A stretch of 7,037 nucleotides of DNA. Source: Gemmatimonadota bacterium (GTDB lineage Bacteria; Gemmatimonadota; Gemmatimonadetes; Longimicrobiales; Gaopeijiaceae). The notes below the pieces were generated by a model. That model saw only the letters and a program-made list of their open reading frames with translations. It was not told the DNA's origin and did not search any database. Shown here piece by piece: positions 1-6,697 of this stretch; position 1 is the first letter of the stretch; every line of letters begins with the position of its first letter. The stretch is taken from assembly GCA_018678395.1 (NCBI GenBank), contig JAHHMJ010000608.1, forward strand, positions 1 through 7,037. Reading direction: 5' to 3'. A program made the position numbers and the translations under genes.

Positions 1-3000
1 CGTCCGCGACTTCGGTCGCTTCGGCCTCGACCGGTGCCGACACTGCGGCGCCGCCCCCACCATTCGTCGACGTCGCTCCGTTCCCGGAACCGGACCCGTT
101 GCCTCCGCCCCATTCCATGCCGGCCACGTCGGCCGCCGTCACGGGGTCGAGCGGCGAGGCGAACGCCTGCCCCAGCAGGTCGGCCACCGTGCGATCACCG
201 CCTCCGTGCGCGAGCAGCCCCTGCGCCATGCGGCGAGCAACCGCCGCGGGCAGGTCCGCCCTGAGCCGGGCCATCTTGGCCTCGTACTCGGCCTGGAGCT
301 CGAGCACCCGGGACTCGAACCGCACCTGGGCCTCGTCGTTCATGCGCTCCCGAACGTCGTCGGGCACGTCGAGCCCGGCGAGCTCGCGAATCTGGTGCCA
401 GAAGTTGAGCCGTTCCTCGGCCAGGAACACGATCTCCTTGGACACCGCCACGCGAGAGCGGCGTCGGTCCTTGCCGAGCGTCCAGATGTAGGGGCGACGT
501 CCTTCCCGCTCCTTCACCGGCAAGGCGATGAACTCGTGGAAGAGAACGTGCGCGTCCTCGTCCCATTCATCGGCCTTCAACAGGGTGAAGTGCTTGCGGA
601 AGCGCGTCTCGGTGAACGCCCAGTCAGCGATCGTGAGCGGGAAGTCCTCCGACTGCTCGGCGCCGTCCTCGTCGACGTAGCTGAGCGTGTACGTCGGCCA
701 GACCTGATCCAGTGCCGGATTGCCGTCCAGGGTCAGGCAGTCGGCGATGTCGGGGCCGCCGTCGGGGTCGTAGGTCATGAAGGGGAAGGCGCGACTCTCG
801 AGCGCGAGCTTCGCGGCCTCGGGAGCCCACTCATCCGGCAAGCCGTGCTCGACCGGGCAGGGCGTGTAGATGTTGAAGATGGCCGGGCGCCGGGAGTTCA
901 GGCCCTTCACCACCCCCTGCATCAGGTGCGATGCGAGCGCCTGCGAGGACTGGTGGACGAAGACCCCACGGTGTGCGAGAGCGATGTAGGAGAGCTCCTT
1001 CCGGACCTCCTCCTTACCGTGCTGCGCCTGGCCCCAGGCGCTCATGTCGGCGACCTGCCCCGTGAATCCCGAGGTGCATGCCTGACCGCCGGTGTTGGAA
1101 TAGACCTGCGTGTCGAGGACGAGCACGCGGATCGGCTTCCCGCTCGCCATGAGGCGAGACAGATTCTGGAAACCGATGTCCAGCATCGCGCCGTCTCCGC
1201 CGATCGTCAGAATCGGCGGGCAGAGCTTGAACTCCTCGTCGTCGAGGTGCTTCCACTCGAGATCGCCGAGAATCGGCTCGTCCCGCTCGGCGTCGTACGA
1301 CCCGTCGACCAGCGCCTCCGCGCGCCGGACCTCGACGAACCCGTCCACCATCTTGCGCATGTGCCCCTCGAAGACGCCGATGGCGATGCTGGGCGCATCC
1401 TGGAAGAGGTGGTTCACCCACGGGAAAGGGTACGGGTTGTACGGGTAGGTGCTGCCCCACACCGACGAGCACCCGGTCGAGTTCGTGATGCCGACGGGTG
1501 CCCGTCCGCGACCACTGGGGCCGGACTCGTAGCGCCACCGCAGATCCTGCAGCGCGGCCCGGCTCCGATTCATGATCTCGACGTGCTCGCGCGCGGCCTC
1601 CGGCAGCTCGACCGTGGTCGATCCTTCGGCTGCGGACTCGGGATCCGCGTGCTTCGCCACCGCCTCCCGCGCGGCCTGGTCGAGGCCCTGGATGAGGCGG
1701 TCGAGCTTCTGCACGAACGCCTTCACCCGGGGTCGCACCACTGCCTCGATCGTGCTGACCACCAGGTGGACGGCCGTCTTCTCGCCACAGCCCATGCAGG
1801 CGCCGTCGCCACCGGCCATCGACCGGTAGTTCTCCTTCTTCAGGAGCAGCGACGACAGAACGCCGATCCCCTCGTCGAGGTCGGCCACGTTGACGTAGCG
1901 ATCGGGCGTGTCCGGCAGCGTCTCCCAGAAGGTCCAGTTGCGGCGCAGCCTGTCGACGACCTCCTCGTCCTGACGGACCGTGACGAGCGCCTCCTCCGGG
2001 CAGACTTCGACGCAGATGTTGCAGCCCTTGCAGGCCTCGGGATTGATCGTGATGGCCAGCAGTCCGCCGGCACCCTTGTCCTTCCGCTCGGGGACGTCGA
2101 AGAACGGGACGGTCTTCGCGACCGGGAACTCCGACAGGACGCTGTAGACCGAGCCCCACTCGGCGTCGAGCTGGCTGCGGCGATCCGGGTCCCAACCGAG
2201 CTTGTCGGCCACGTTCGCATACGCGGTGGCCGCGATGTCGGCGAAGGTATGGAACGGCGCCCCCTGCAGGAGCTTCCGCGATTCCCTCGCGATGTGCTTC
2301 GAGATCTGACGCACCCGGTCCTTGGGCGCACCGTTCGACGCGTGGGTCACCGCGCGATCCAGCAGGTCTTCGACCGGCACCACGAGGCCGGGGATCGCGG
2401 CGTCGGGGCACTGCATCCAGCACTGACTGCACCCCGTGCACTTCTCGGCGACGAAGTCCGGGACCTCGAAGCGAATGCTGGTCATGTCGCGGACGGCGCT
2501 CGTGGCCGCCGGAATCGCGCTGATGGCCGCGAAGGGGTCGGCGATGCCGTCCTGGCCGACCGCGCAGACCGCGCACACCTGCTCGAAGAAGCGGCCGGGG
2601 TCGGCGATGCCGTGCTCGGCCGGTACGTCCATCTGCGACGGCATGTGCGCCGCGGGGGCGTGGGTCGGTTCGTCGGCGCCCTCGCCCTCGACCGGCAGCA
2701 CCTCGACGATCTCGTCGAACCCGCGACGGATCACCCGCACGTTGTCCTGAACGACCCGATCGCCCTTCTTGCCGAACTTCTTGCGCATCTGCGCTTCGAT
2801 GCCCTCGAAGAGCCGCGCCTCGCTCATGCCCTCCTGATCGAGCAGCGGGCTCGCGCGGAAGAACGCGCCCATGAAGGCCGCGCCCTGCATGCGATACCGA
2901 AGCTCCGCATCGCTCGCTTCCTCGTTGGCGATCCCGAAGCCGTCGAGTGCGTAGACCTTGATGTCACGGTCGCGGATGTCGCGCCGGATGTACTCCGGGA

Positions 3001-4807
3001 ACCCGCTCCACACCTCGTCGGCCGGCCGGTCGCCCTGGATGACGAACACGCCGCCCCGGGCCAGGCCCGCGAGCGGGTTGGAATGCTTGAAGACGTTCCC
3101 ATCGGGTGCCAGCACGACGTTGACGTACTTCAGCTCGGCGTTGGGACGCACCTCTTCGTGGCTGAGCACCGCGTAGAAGGTCGTCGGCTGCCCCTTCTTC
3201 TCGGACCCGTACTTCGGGTTCGCCTTCACGTGCATGCCGAAGAGCTCGAAGGCCGTCAGGGCCACGTTCTTGCCCATCGTGATGGCGCCCCAGCCCCCGA
3301 CCGAGTGGATGCGCAGCGAAACCGCGTCCTTCGGCAGCAGGTTGATCTGGGACGACGGGGGCAGCGCTCGCTCGGCAATGCCCGGGTACGCCTCCTGGAG
3401 CTGGTCCTGCCACACCTGCAACTTGGGCAGCCGCGTGTCCTTCCGGATGAAGTCGACCCCGATGTAGTAGTGGCGCCGAGAACGGTCGCCACCTCGCATG
3501 TGCTCGACCGCGGCGACGAGATCGCCCGCCTGCAGGTCCCGGGAGCCGAAGCCGAAGCCGGCCGCCCAGAAGTCGGGCACCTGATCGGCCGTCACCGCCG
3601 GCAGGTCCGGGAAGGGCAGCGGAACCGGATCGTTCGACTTCAGCGAGAAGCGTCGCTGGGCGGAGGCGCCGGCGGCCCGCCCGTTCTCGACCGCCTGCCC
3701 CATCGCCGCGCGGATCTCGCGCAGCAGCGGAGGATCGACGGCGAGCGGCTGGTCGAGGCGCTCCAATACGGTGACGCCTCTCTTTCCGGCCAGCAGGCTC
3801 GCGATCAGGTCGGACGGGAACGGCCGGAACATCGTCACGTTGAGGACACCGGCCTTCACGCCCTGCTCGCGCAGGTGGTCCACCACGGCTTCGGCATTCG
3901 GCACGACGGTTCCCATGCCGGCCAGCACCCACTCCGCGTCGTCGAGACGATAGCCCTGGACCCTCGAGTACCGCCGGCCGGTGAGCGCGGCGTATTCGTC
4001 GAACGCCCGATCCGTGAGCTCCCTCAGGTGGTCGAAGTAGAACGGGCGCTGCGCGGCCACGCCCTGGGCATACGCATCCTGGTTCTGGACGACGCCCAGC
4101 ATGGCCGGGTAGTCGAGATCGAACAACGACGGGACCCGCCGCCGGCGCTCGCCGAAGACCAGCCGCTGAGCGGGGGTCGGCGCCTCGATCAAATCCGAGG
4201 GATCACCCAGGTATTCCCGGATCAACTCGGGCTCGGGGAGAAGCACGTCCTCGATGACGTGGCTGGTCAGGAAGCCGTCCTGGGCGCTGATCCCGGGTGT
4301 GAGCGACATCTCCGCGATCCGGTGGGCGATCAGCGTGAGGTCGACCGCTTCCTGCACGTTCTTCGAGAACAGCTGGAAGAAGCCCGTGTCGTCGACGGCG
4401 TGATAGTCGTCGTGCCCGGCGTGGACGTTGAGCGCGTGCTTGGTCATCGCCCGGGCCGCGACGTTGAGCACGTACGGCAGGCGCTTGCCCGCCGCCGCAT
4501 AAAGCGACTCGTGCATGTACGCGATGCCCTGGCCGCTCGAGAAGTTCGTCGAGCGCAGGCCGGTCATGCTCAGTCCCGCCGTGACGCCGGCGGCCGCATG
4601 CTCTCCCTCGGGCTCGAAGAAGAGGAGGCGGCGGCCGAACACGTTGCGCTTCCCGGCGGCCACGGCCATCGCCCACCCCTCACCCATCTGCGTCGACGGC
4701 GTGATGGGATACGCTCCGGCCGCCTCGCTGGCGTGCGTTTCCGCGTAGACGACGGCGTCGCTGCCGTCACAGGCGGAGGGAATCCCGGGATATCGAACGG
4801 TGCTCAT
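1..4807 (-). CDS. Giant single-chain pyruvate:ferredoxin oxidoreductase (PFOR/NifJ-type), C-terminus outside the window
   Basis: From ATG 4807 the frame is open for 1602 codons to base 2 with no stop; typical PFORs are about 1170-1230 residues. By comparison with the Desulfovibrio africanus enzyme the domains are: pyrimidine-binding domain ~1-255 (YPITPST with T36; E69; R119 in AARAM), domain II to ~490 (FRPFP at 327-331), gamma-like domain III ~498-700 (GGWGAITMGKN from 504), a linker, a 2[4Fe-4S] ferredoxin domain (C790, C793, C796, C800; C926, C929, C932, C936), and the TPP domain. The proximal cluster ligands are C1004, C1007, C1113 and C1317. TPP/Mg residues are GGDG with D1205, then DTQVYSNTGGQ with T1233, V1235 and N1238. 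All residues I can match to known catalytic positions are present, so an active enzyme is expected: 2-oxoacid + CoA to acyl-CoA + CO2 with reduction of a ferredoxin or flavodoxin. Pyruvate is the likeliest substrate but is not proven. Two insertions and a tail (~1453-1602) account for the extra length. It is translationally coupled to the RnfB-like gene. Confidence 0.93.
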   Translation of the reverse strand, partial: MSTVRYPGIPSACDGSDAVVYAETHASEAAGAYPITPSTQMGEGWAMAVAAGKRNVFGRRLLFFEPEGEHAAAGVTAGLSMTGLRSTNFSSGQGIAYMHESLYAAAGKRLPYVLNVAARAMTKHALNVHAGHDDYHAVDDTGFFQLFSKNVQEAVDLTLIAHRIAEMSLTPGISAQDGFLTSHVIEDVLLPEPELIREYLGDPSDLIEAPTPAQRLVFGERRRRVPSLFDLDYPAMLGVVQNQDAYAQGVAAQRPFYFDHLRELTDRAFDEYAALTGRRYSRVQGYRLDDAEWVLAGMGTVVPNAEAVVDHLREQGVKAGVLNVTMFRPFPSDLIASLLAGKRGVTVLERLDQPLAVDPPLLREIRAAMGQAVENGRAAGASAQRRFSLKSNDPVPLPFPDLPAVTADQVPDFWAAGFGFGSRDLQAGDLVAAVEHMRGGDRSRRHYYIGVDFIRKDTRLPKLQVWQDQLQEAYPGIAERALPPSSQINLLPKDAVSLRIHSVGGWGAITMGKNVALTAFELFGMHVKANPKYGSEKKGQPTTFYAVLSHEEVRPNAELKYVNVVLAPDGNVFKHSNPLAGLARGGVFVIQGDRPADEVWSGFPEYIRRDIRDRDIKVYALDGFGIANEEASDAELRYRMQGAAFMGAFFRASPLLDQEGMSEARLFEGIEAQMRKKFGKKGDRVVQDNVRVIRRGFDEIVEVLPVEGEGADEPTHAPAAHMPSQMDVPAEHGIADPGRFFEQVCAVCAVGQDGIADPFAAISAIPAATSAVRDMTSIRFEVPDFVAEKCTGCSQCWMQCPDAAIPGLVVPVEDLLDRAVTHASNGAPKDRVRQISKHIARESRKLLQGAPFHTFADIAATAYANVADKLGWDPDRRSQLDAEWGSVYSVLSEFPVAKTVPFFDVPERKDKGAGGLLAITINPEACKGCNICVEVCPEEALVTVRQDEEVVDRLRRNWTFWETLPDTPDRYVNVADLDEGIGVLSSLLLKKENYRSMAGGDGACMGCGEKTAVHLVVSTIEAVVRPRVKAFVQKLDRLIQGLDQAAREAVAKHADPESAAEGSTTVELPEAAREHVEIMNRSRAALQDLRWRYESGPSGRGRAPVGITNSTGCSSVWGSTYPYNPYPFPWVNHLFQDAPSIAIGVFEGHMRKMVDGFVEVRRAEALVDGSYDAERDEPILGDLEWKHLDDEEFKLCPPILTIGGDGAMLDIGFQNLSRLMASGKPIRVLVLDTQVYSNTGGQACTSGFTGQVADMSAWGQAQHGKEEVRKELSYIALAHRGVFVHQSSQALASHLMQGVVKGLNSRRPAIFNIYTPCPVEHGLPDEWAPEAAKLALESRAFPFMTYDPDGGPDIADCLTLDGNPALDQVWPTYTLSYVDEDGAEQSEDFPLTIADWAFTETRFRKHFTLLKADEWDEDAHVLFHEFIALPVKEREGRRPYIWTLGKDRRRSRVAVSKEIVFLAEERLNFWHQIRELAGLDVPDDVRERMNDEAQVRFESRVLELQAEYEAKMARLRADLPAAVARRMAQGLLAHGGGDRTVADLLGQAFASPLDPVTAADVAGMEWGGGNGSGSGNGATSTNGGGGAAVSAPVEAEATEVAD
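2..109 (-). other. Gly/Asn/Ser-rich interdomain linker at the visible end of the PFOR-like protein
   Basis: Residues 1567-1602 start with a run of Gly, Asn and Ser (GGGNGSGSGNG), repeat GGGG, and end in an acidic Ala/Glu/Val stretch with no stop codon. Such a sequence normally joins two folded domains, so a further C-terminal domain probably follows outside the window. A helical Arg/Glu/Ala-rich tail (~1453-1566) connects it to the TPP domain. Confidence 0.65.
1472..1786 (-). other. Insertion inside the proximal-cluster/TPP domain of the PFOR-like protein
   Basis: C1007 and C1113, both ligands of the proximal [4Fe-4S] cluster, are 106 residues apart; in D. africanus PFOR the corresponding cysteines (815 and 840) are 25 apart. 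The extra ~80 residues (~1024-1103) are Lys/Arg/Glu/Ala-rich, contain no cysteine and look like one or two long helices or a coiled-coil hairpin. The flanking motifs GACMGCGEK and NSTGCSSVWG are intact, so this is an insertion within a conserved core. Confidence 0.7.
2033..2407 (-). other. Long insertion between the two ferredoxin motifs of the PFOR-like protein
   Basis: Residues 801-925 separate C800 of the first ferredoxin motif from C926 of the second. In the D. africanus enzyme, as I recall its sequence, the gap is about 45 residues, so roughly 80 are extra here. The stretch is helical-looking and charged (for example DRVRQISKHIARESRKLLQG, then a region rich in Asp, Trp and Phe) and has no cysteine. 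Confidence 0.7.
2534..2613. repeat. In-frame 17-bp direct repeat within the PFOR-like gene
   Basis: GGGGTCGGCGATGCCGT occurs exactly at 2534-2550 and again at 2597-2613, 63 bp (21 codons) apart. Both copies are read in the same frame and give GIADP. The pair brackets the C745-A-V-C748 pair in the linker before the ferredoxin domain. The sequences next to the repeats are not alike, so it is either an old short duplication or local codon convergence. Confidence 0.6.
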
Positions 4808-5661
4808 ACCATTACCTCTTGATCGGCGGAGGGTGCGAGGGTCGGAAACTGCCGATCCTCGATCCAGACGATGGCCCCCGTGGGGCATCGGTCCACGGCC
4901 TGCGGGTTCGCGATATCGATCTGTTCGTAGTCCACGACGGCCAGACCGGGCTCCATGTGGATGAGGCCCGGCGGGGCGTCCTGGGCGCAGCGGCCGCACG
5001 CGGTACAGGCGACGCTGCACACCCCTTCGGCCGCATCTCCTTCGAGAAGGCTGCGGCACTGGACGAGGAGGGGTGCGTCCTGGGGGAGAAGTGTGAACAG
5101 GTCGAGCGGGCACGCCTCGACGCAGTCGTTGCACGCCGTGCACTTCTCGGGATCCACGATGGGAAGGTCCGTCACGCTCATCTGGATCGCGTCGAAGTCG
5201 CACACGACGGCGCAGTCGGCGAAGCCCACGCATCCCCAGGCGCAGGCCTTACCGCCGCCACCCACGGCCACCGCGGCCGCACAGCTGCGGATACCGACGT
5301 ACGACGCCTTGCGAGGCGCCACATCGGAGCCCCCCGCACAGAGCAGACGGGCGACTCGGCGCGAGGCCTCACCCGCATCGACGCCGAGCACCTCGGCGAA
5401 GTCCTCCCGCTCGAACTCGCCCATGACGGTGCATCCGGCAGGCGCCACCACGCCCCCGACGGCCGCCTCGGCGAACGCCCGGCAGCCCGCGTAGCCGCAG
5501 GCCCCACAATTCGCGCCCGGCAGCAGGTCGGTGAGGGTATCCACACGCGGGTCTTCGTAGACCCGGAAGCGCGCATGCGCCAGCGCGATCAGGGAGCCGA
5601 ACGTCAGGCCCACGCCGCCGAGGATGGCGACCGAGGTCAGGATTGCGGAGGGTGCCAACAC
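4804..5661 (-). CDS. RnfB-like membrane-anchored polyferredoxin, without other Rnf subunits nearby
   Basis: A 285-residue protein with a GTG start. An N-terminal hydrophobic segment (~5-28, ILTSVAILGGVGLTFGSLIA) is followed by the RnfB signature of an Fe-S domain: C52-x2-C55-x4-C60-x16-C77 in the context LLPGANCGACGYAGC. Conserved C108 and C127 come next. The first ferredoxin pair is complete: C140-x3-C144-x5-C150-x3-C154 and C174-x2-C177-x2-C180-x3-C184. A further motif has C215, C219, C222 and C225 and a final C259-Pro. Four [4Fe-4S] clusters are therefore predicted. In Rnf complexes RnfB takes electrons from soluble ferredoxin into the membrane complex; the long multi-cluster form resembles clostridial-type RnfB rather than the ~190-residue E. 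coli form. Here it sits between two oxidoreductases and shares an ATGA overlap with the PFOR gene, so it may accept electrons from them at the membrane (inference). Oddities: Asp155 replaces the usual proline after C154, and one cluster site of the last ferredoxin domain is lost. Confidence 0.9.
   Translation of the reverse strand: MLAPSAILTSVAILGGVGLTFGSLIALAHARFRVYEDPRVDTLTDLLPGANCGACGYAGCRAFAEAAVGGVVAPAGCTVMGEFEREDFAEVLGVDAGEASRRVARLLCAGGSDVAPRKASYVGIRSCAAAVAVGGGGKACAWGCVGFADCAVVCDFDAIQMSVTDLPIVDPEKCTACNDCVEACPLDLFTLLPQDAPLLVQCRSLLEGDAAEGVCSVACTACGRCAQDAPPGLIHMEPGLAVVDYEQIDIANPQAVDRCPTGAIVWIEDRQFPTLAPSADQEVMV
4815..4819 (-). promoter_or_regulatory. Ribosome binding site for the large PFOR-like gene
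   Basis: AGAGG on the minus strand, 7 nt before the ATG at 4807, lying within the last codons of the RnfB-like gene. The ATG overlaps the TGA stop of that gene (ATGA), the usual arrangement for coupled translation. Confidence 0.7.
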
Positions 5662-5668
5662 GGTCCTG

Positions 5669-5673
5669 TCCTC
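5669..5673 (-). promoter_or_regulatory. Ribosome binding site for the RnfB-like gene
   Basis: GAGGA on the minus strand, 7 nt before the GTG at 5661. Its first two bases belong to the TGA stop (5674-5672) of the preceding gene, so termination and re-initiation are physically coupled. This decides the GTG start over an in-frame ATG at 5850, which would add 63 low-complexity Arg/Pro residues in front of the membrane helix. Confidence 0.7.
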
Positions 5674-6697
5674 AGATGCCGTCGAGGTCGGTGCGCGCCA
5701 ACAGCCACGCGGCGAGTCGATCGGCGGCGTCGTCTCCCGTCGGGGCGGGCGCCGCGCCGGCGGTCGTCGCCGCCGTCGGTGCGGCCGAGGTCGGCGCGGT
5801 GGCCAGCTCGAGCAGGTGTCGGAGATCGGCGGCCGGCACTCGTCGGCCACCGGGGCCTTCCAACTCGGCCAGGCGAGCCTGAAGCCCCTCGACCCCGCCC
5901 TCGATCGTCAGCCGTTCCCAGGTCCGGTCGCCCGCCGAGGGGTCGTGCACGAACTCGACGGCACCGGAGCCCGACTCGACCCAGGCGACGACGCCCGGCC
6001 CGTCGTGGGCCGCCAACCGCTCGAGCGCGGCCGCGTCGGTGGTCTGCGCCACGAACACGCCGTGTCCGATCAGACGTGCGAGCGGCGCGGGAGATGTCGC
6101 TCCGCGCACCACGAGGGCGATGCGGACGGACCCGTCGAGGAACTCGGACAGACTCCCTGCACGCAGGTCCGCACCTCCCAACGCGACCACCAGCGGCGGC
6201 GCCAGGCCGCGCTCACCGGCACTCCAGCGATGGAACGGATACGGCTGCAGCAGCACGTGGTCGGCGTCGGGCTGGTAGCGGTGTGCGCGTGCCTTCTCGA
6301 CCGCGTGGGCCACACCGAAGGCGCGGCCGCGACCGGCGAGGGCATCGCGAACCGCATCGCGCAGGTCCCCCCCGGTCGTCAACTCGACCTGAAAGCCGGT
6401 GCCGTCGTCGGAGGCCAGCCCCTCGAACACGCGGTGGGCGGTGTCGAGGAGGTGGTGCACCACGGGATCGGCGGCGGCCTCCACCTGCATCAGGCCCGCG
6501 AGCCGCGCAGGATCGATGCGGTCGATGGCGAAGGGGCCGAGCTCACGAGCCAGCGCGTCGGCCGGATCCCTGCCCTCGTCGATGCGATTGCGGGCGGCCC
6601 GGATTTCCTCGTCTGCGGTCGCGACCGCAGACCGAAATGCCTCGCGCGGCGCGGAGAGGGCGTCGAGGGCCGTACGCACGCGTGCGTCAGACGGCAT
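5672..6697 (-). CDS. Conserved-looking protein of unknown function, linked to the 2-oxoacid oxidoreductase genes
   Basis: I do not recognise this 341-residue protein. It starts at ATG 6697, overlaps the end of the beta-subunit gene by 11 nt and stops 10 nt before the RnfB-like gene, so it is almost certainly cotranslated with both. It contains no cysteine at all, so it cannot bind iron-sulfur clusters through cysteine, unlike its neighbours. The first ~50 residues are charged and look helical. Residues ~148-158 read VLLQPYPFHRW. Four hydrophobic beta-like segments follow (LVVALGG ~169-175, VRIALVVRG ~191-199, GVFVAQT ~213-219, GVVAWV ~235-240), which suggests an alpha/beta fold. Residues ~299-320 form an Ala/Pro/Thr-rich linker and ~321-341 a short amphipathic helix. 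No signal peptide or membrane segment is visible. By context it may be an accessory, assembly or docking factor for the oxidoreductases, but that is inference. Its codon use resembles the neighbours, arguing against a shadow frame. Confidence 0.8.
   Translation of the reverse strand: MPSDARVRTALDALSAPREAFRSAVATADEEIRAARNRIDEGRDPADALARELGPFAIDRIDPARLAGLMQVEAAADPVVHHLLDTAHRVFEGLASDDGTGFQVELTTGGDLRDAVRDALAGRGRAFGVAHAVEKARAHRYQPDADHVLLQPYPFHRWSAGERGLAPPLVVALGGADLRAGSLSEFLDGSVRIALVVRGATSPAPLARLIGHGVFVAQTTDAAALERLAAHDGPGVVAWVESGSGAVEFVHDPSAGDRTWERLTIEGGVEGLQARLAELEGPGGRRVPAADLRHLLELATAPTSAAPTAATTAGAAPAPTGDDAADRLAAWLLARTDLDGI
5738..5803 (-). other. Ala/Pro/Thr-rich linker before a C-terminal helix in the 341-residue protein
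   Basis: Residues ~299-320 consist almost only of Ala, Pro, Thr, Ser and Gly and are followed by about 20 residues ending ADRLAAWLLARTDLDGI that look like one amphipathic helix. The layout of folded body, flexible linker and terminal helix is typical of tethered docking segments. The binding partner is not known. Confidence 0.55.

Noticed and set aside
1014..2576. 520-residue minus-strand open frame inside the PFOR region
   Set aside because: It is out of frame with the PFOR reading, is Arg/Gly-rich, and covers the cysteine motifs without reproducing them.
206..4822. 1538-residue plus-strand open frame
   Set aside because: It is the register complement of the PFOR-like gene. Its translation has no recognisable motif, while the opposite strand shows the full PFOR catalytic and cluster signatures.
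5662..5850. Upstream ATG extension of the RnfB-like protein by 63 residues
   Set aside because: The added residues are Arg/Pro-rich and overlap the preceding gene. The GTG at 5661 has a well-placed Shine-Dalgarno sequence and puts the membrane helix at the N-terminus as in the family.
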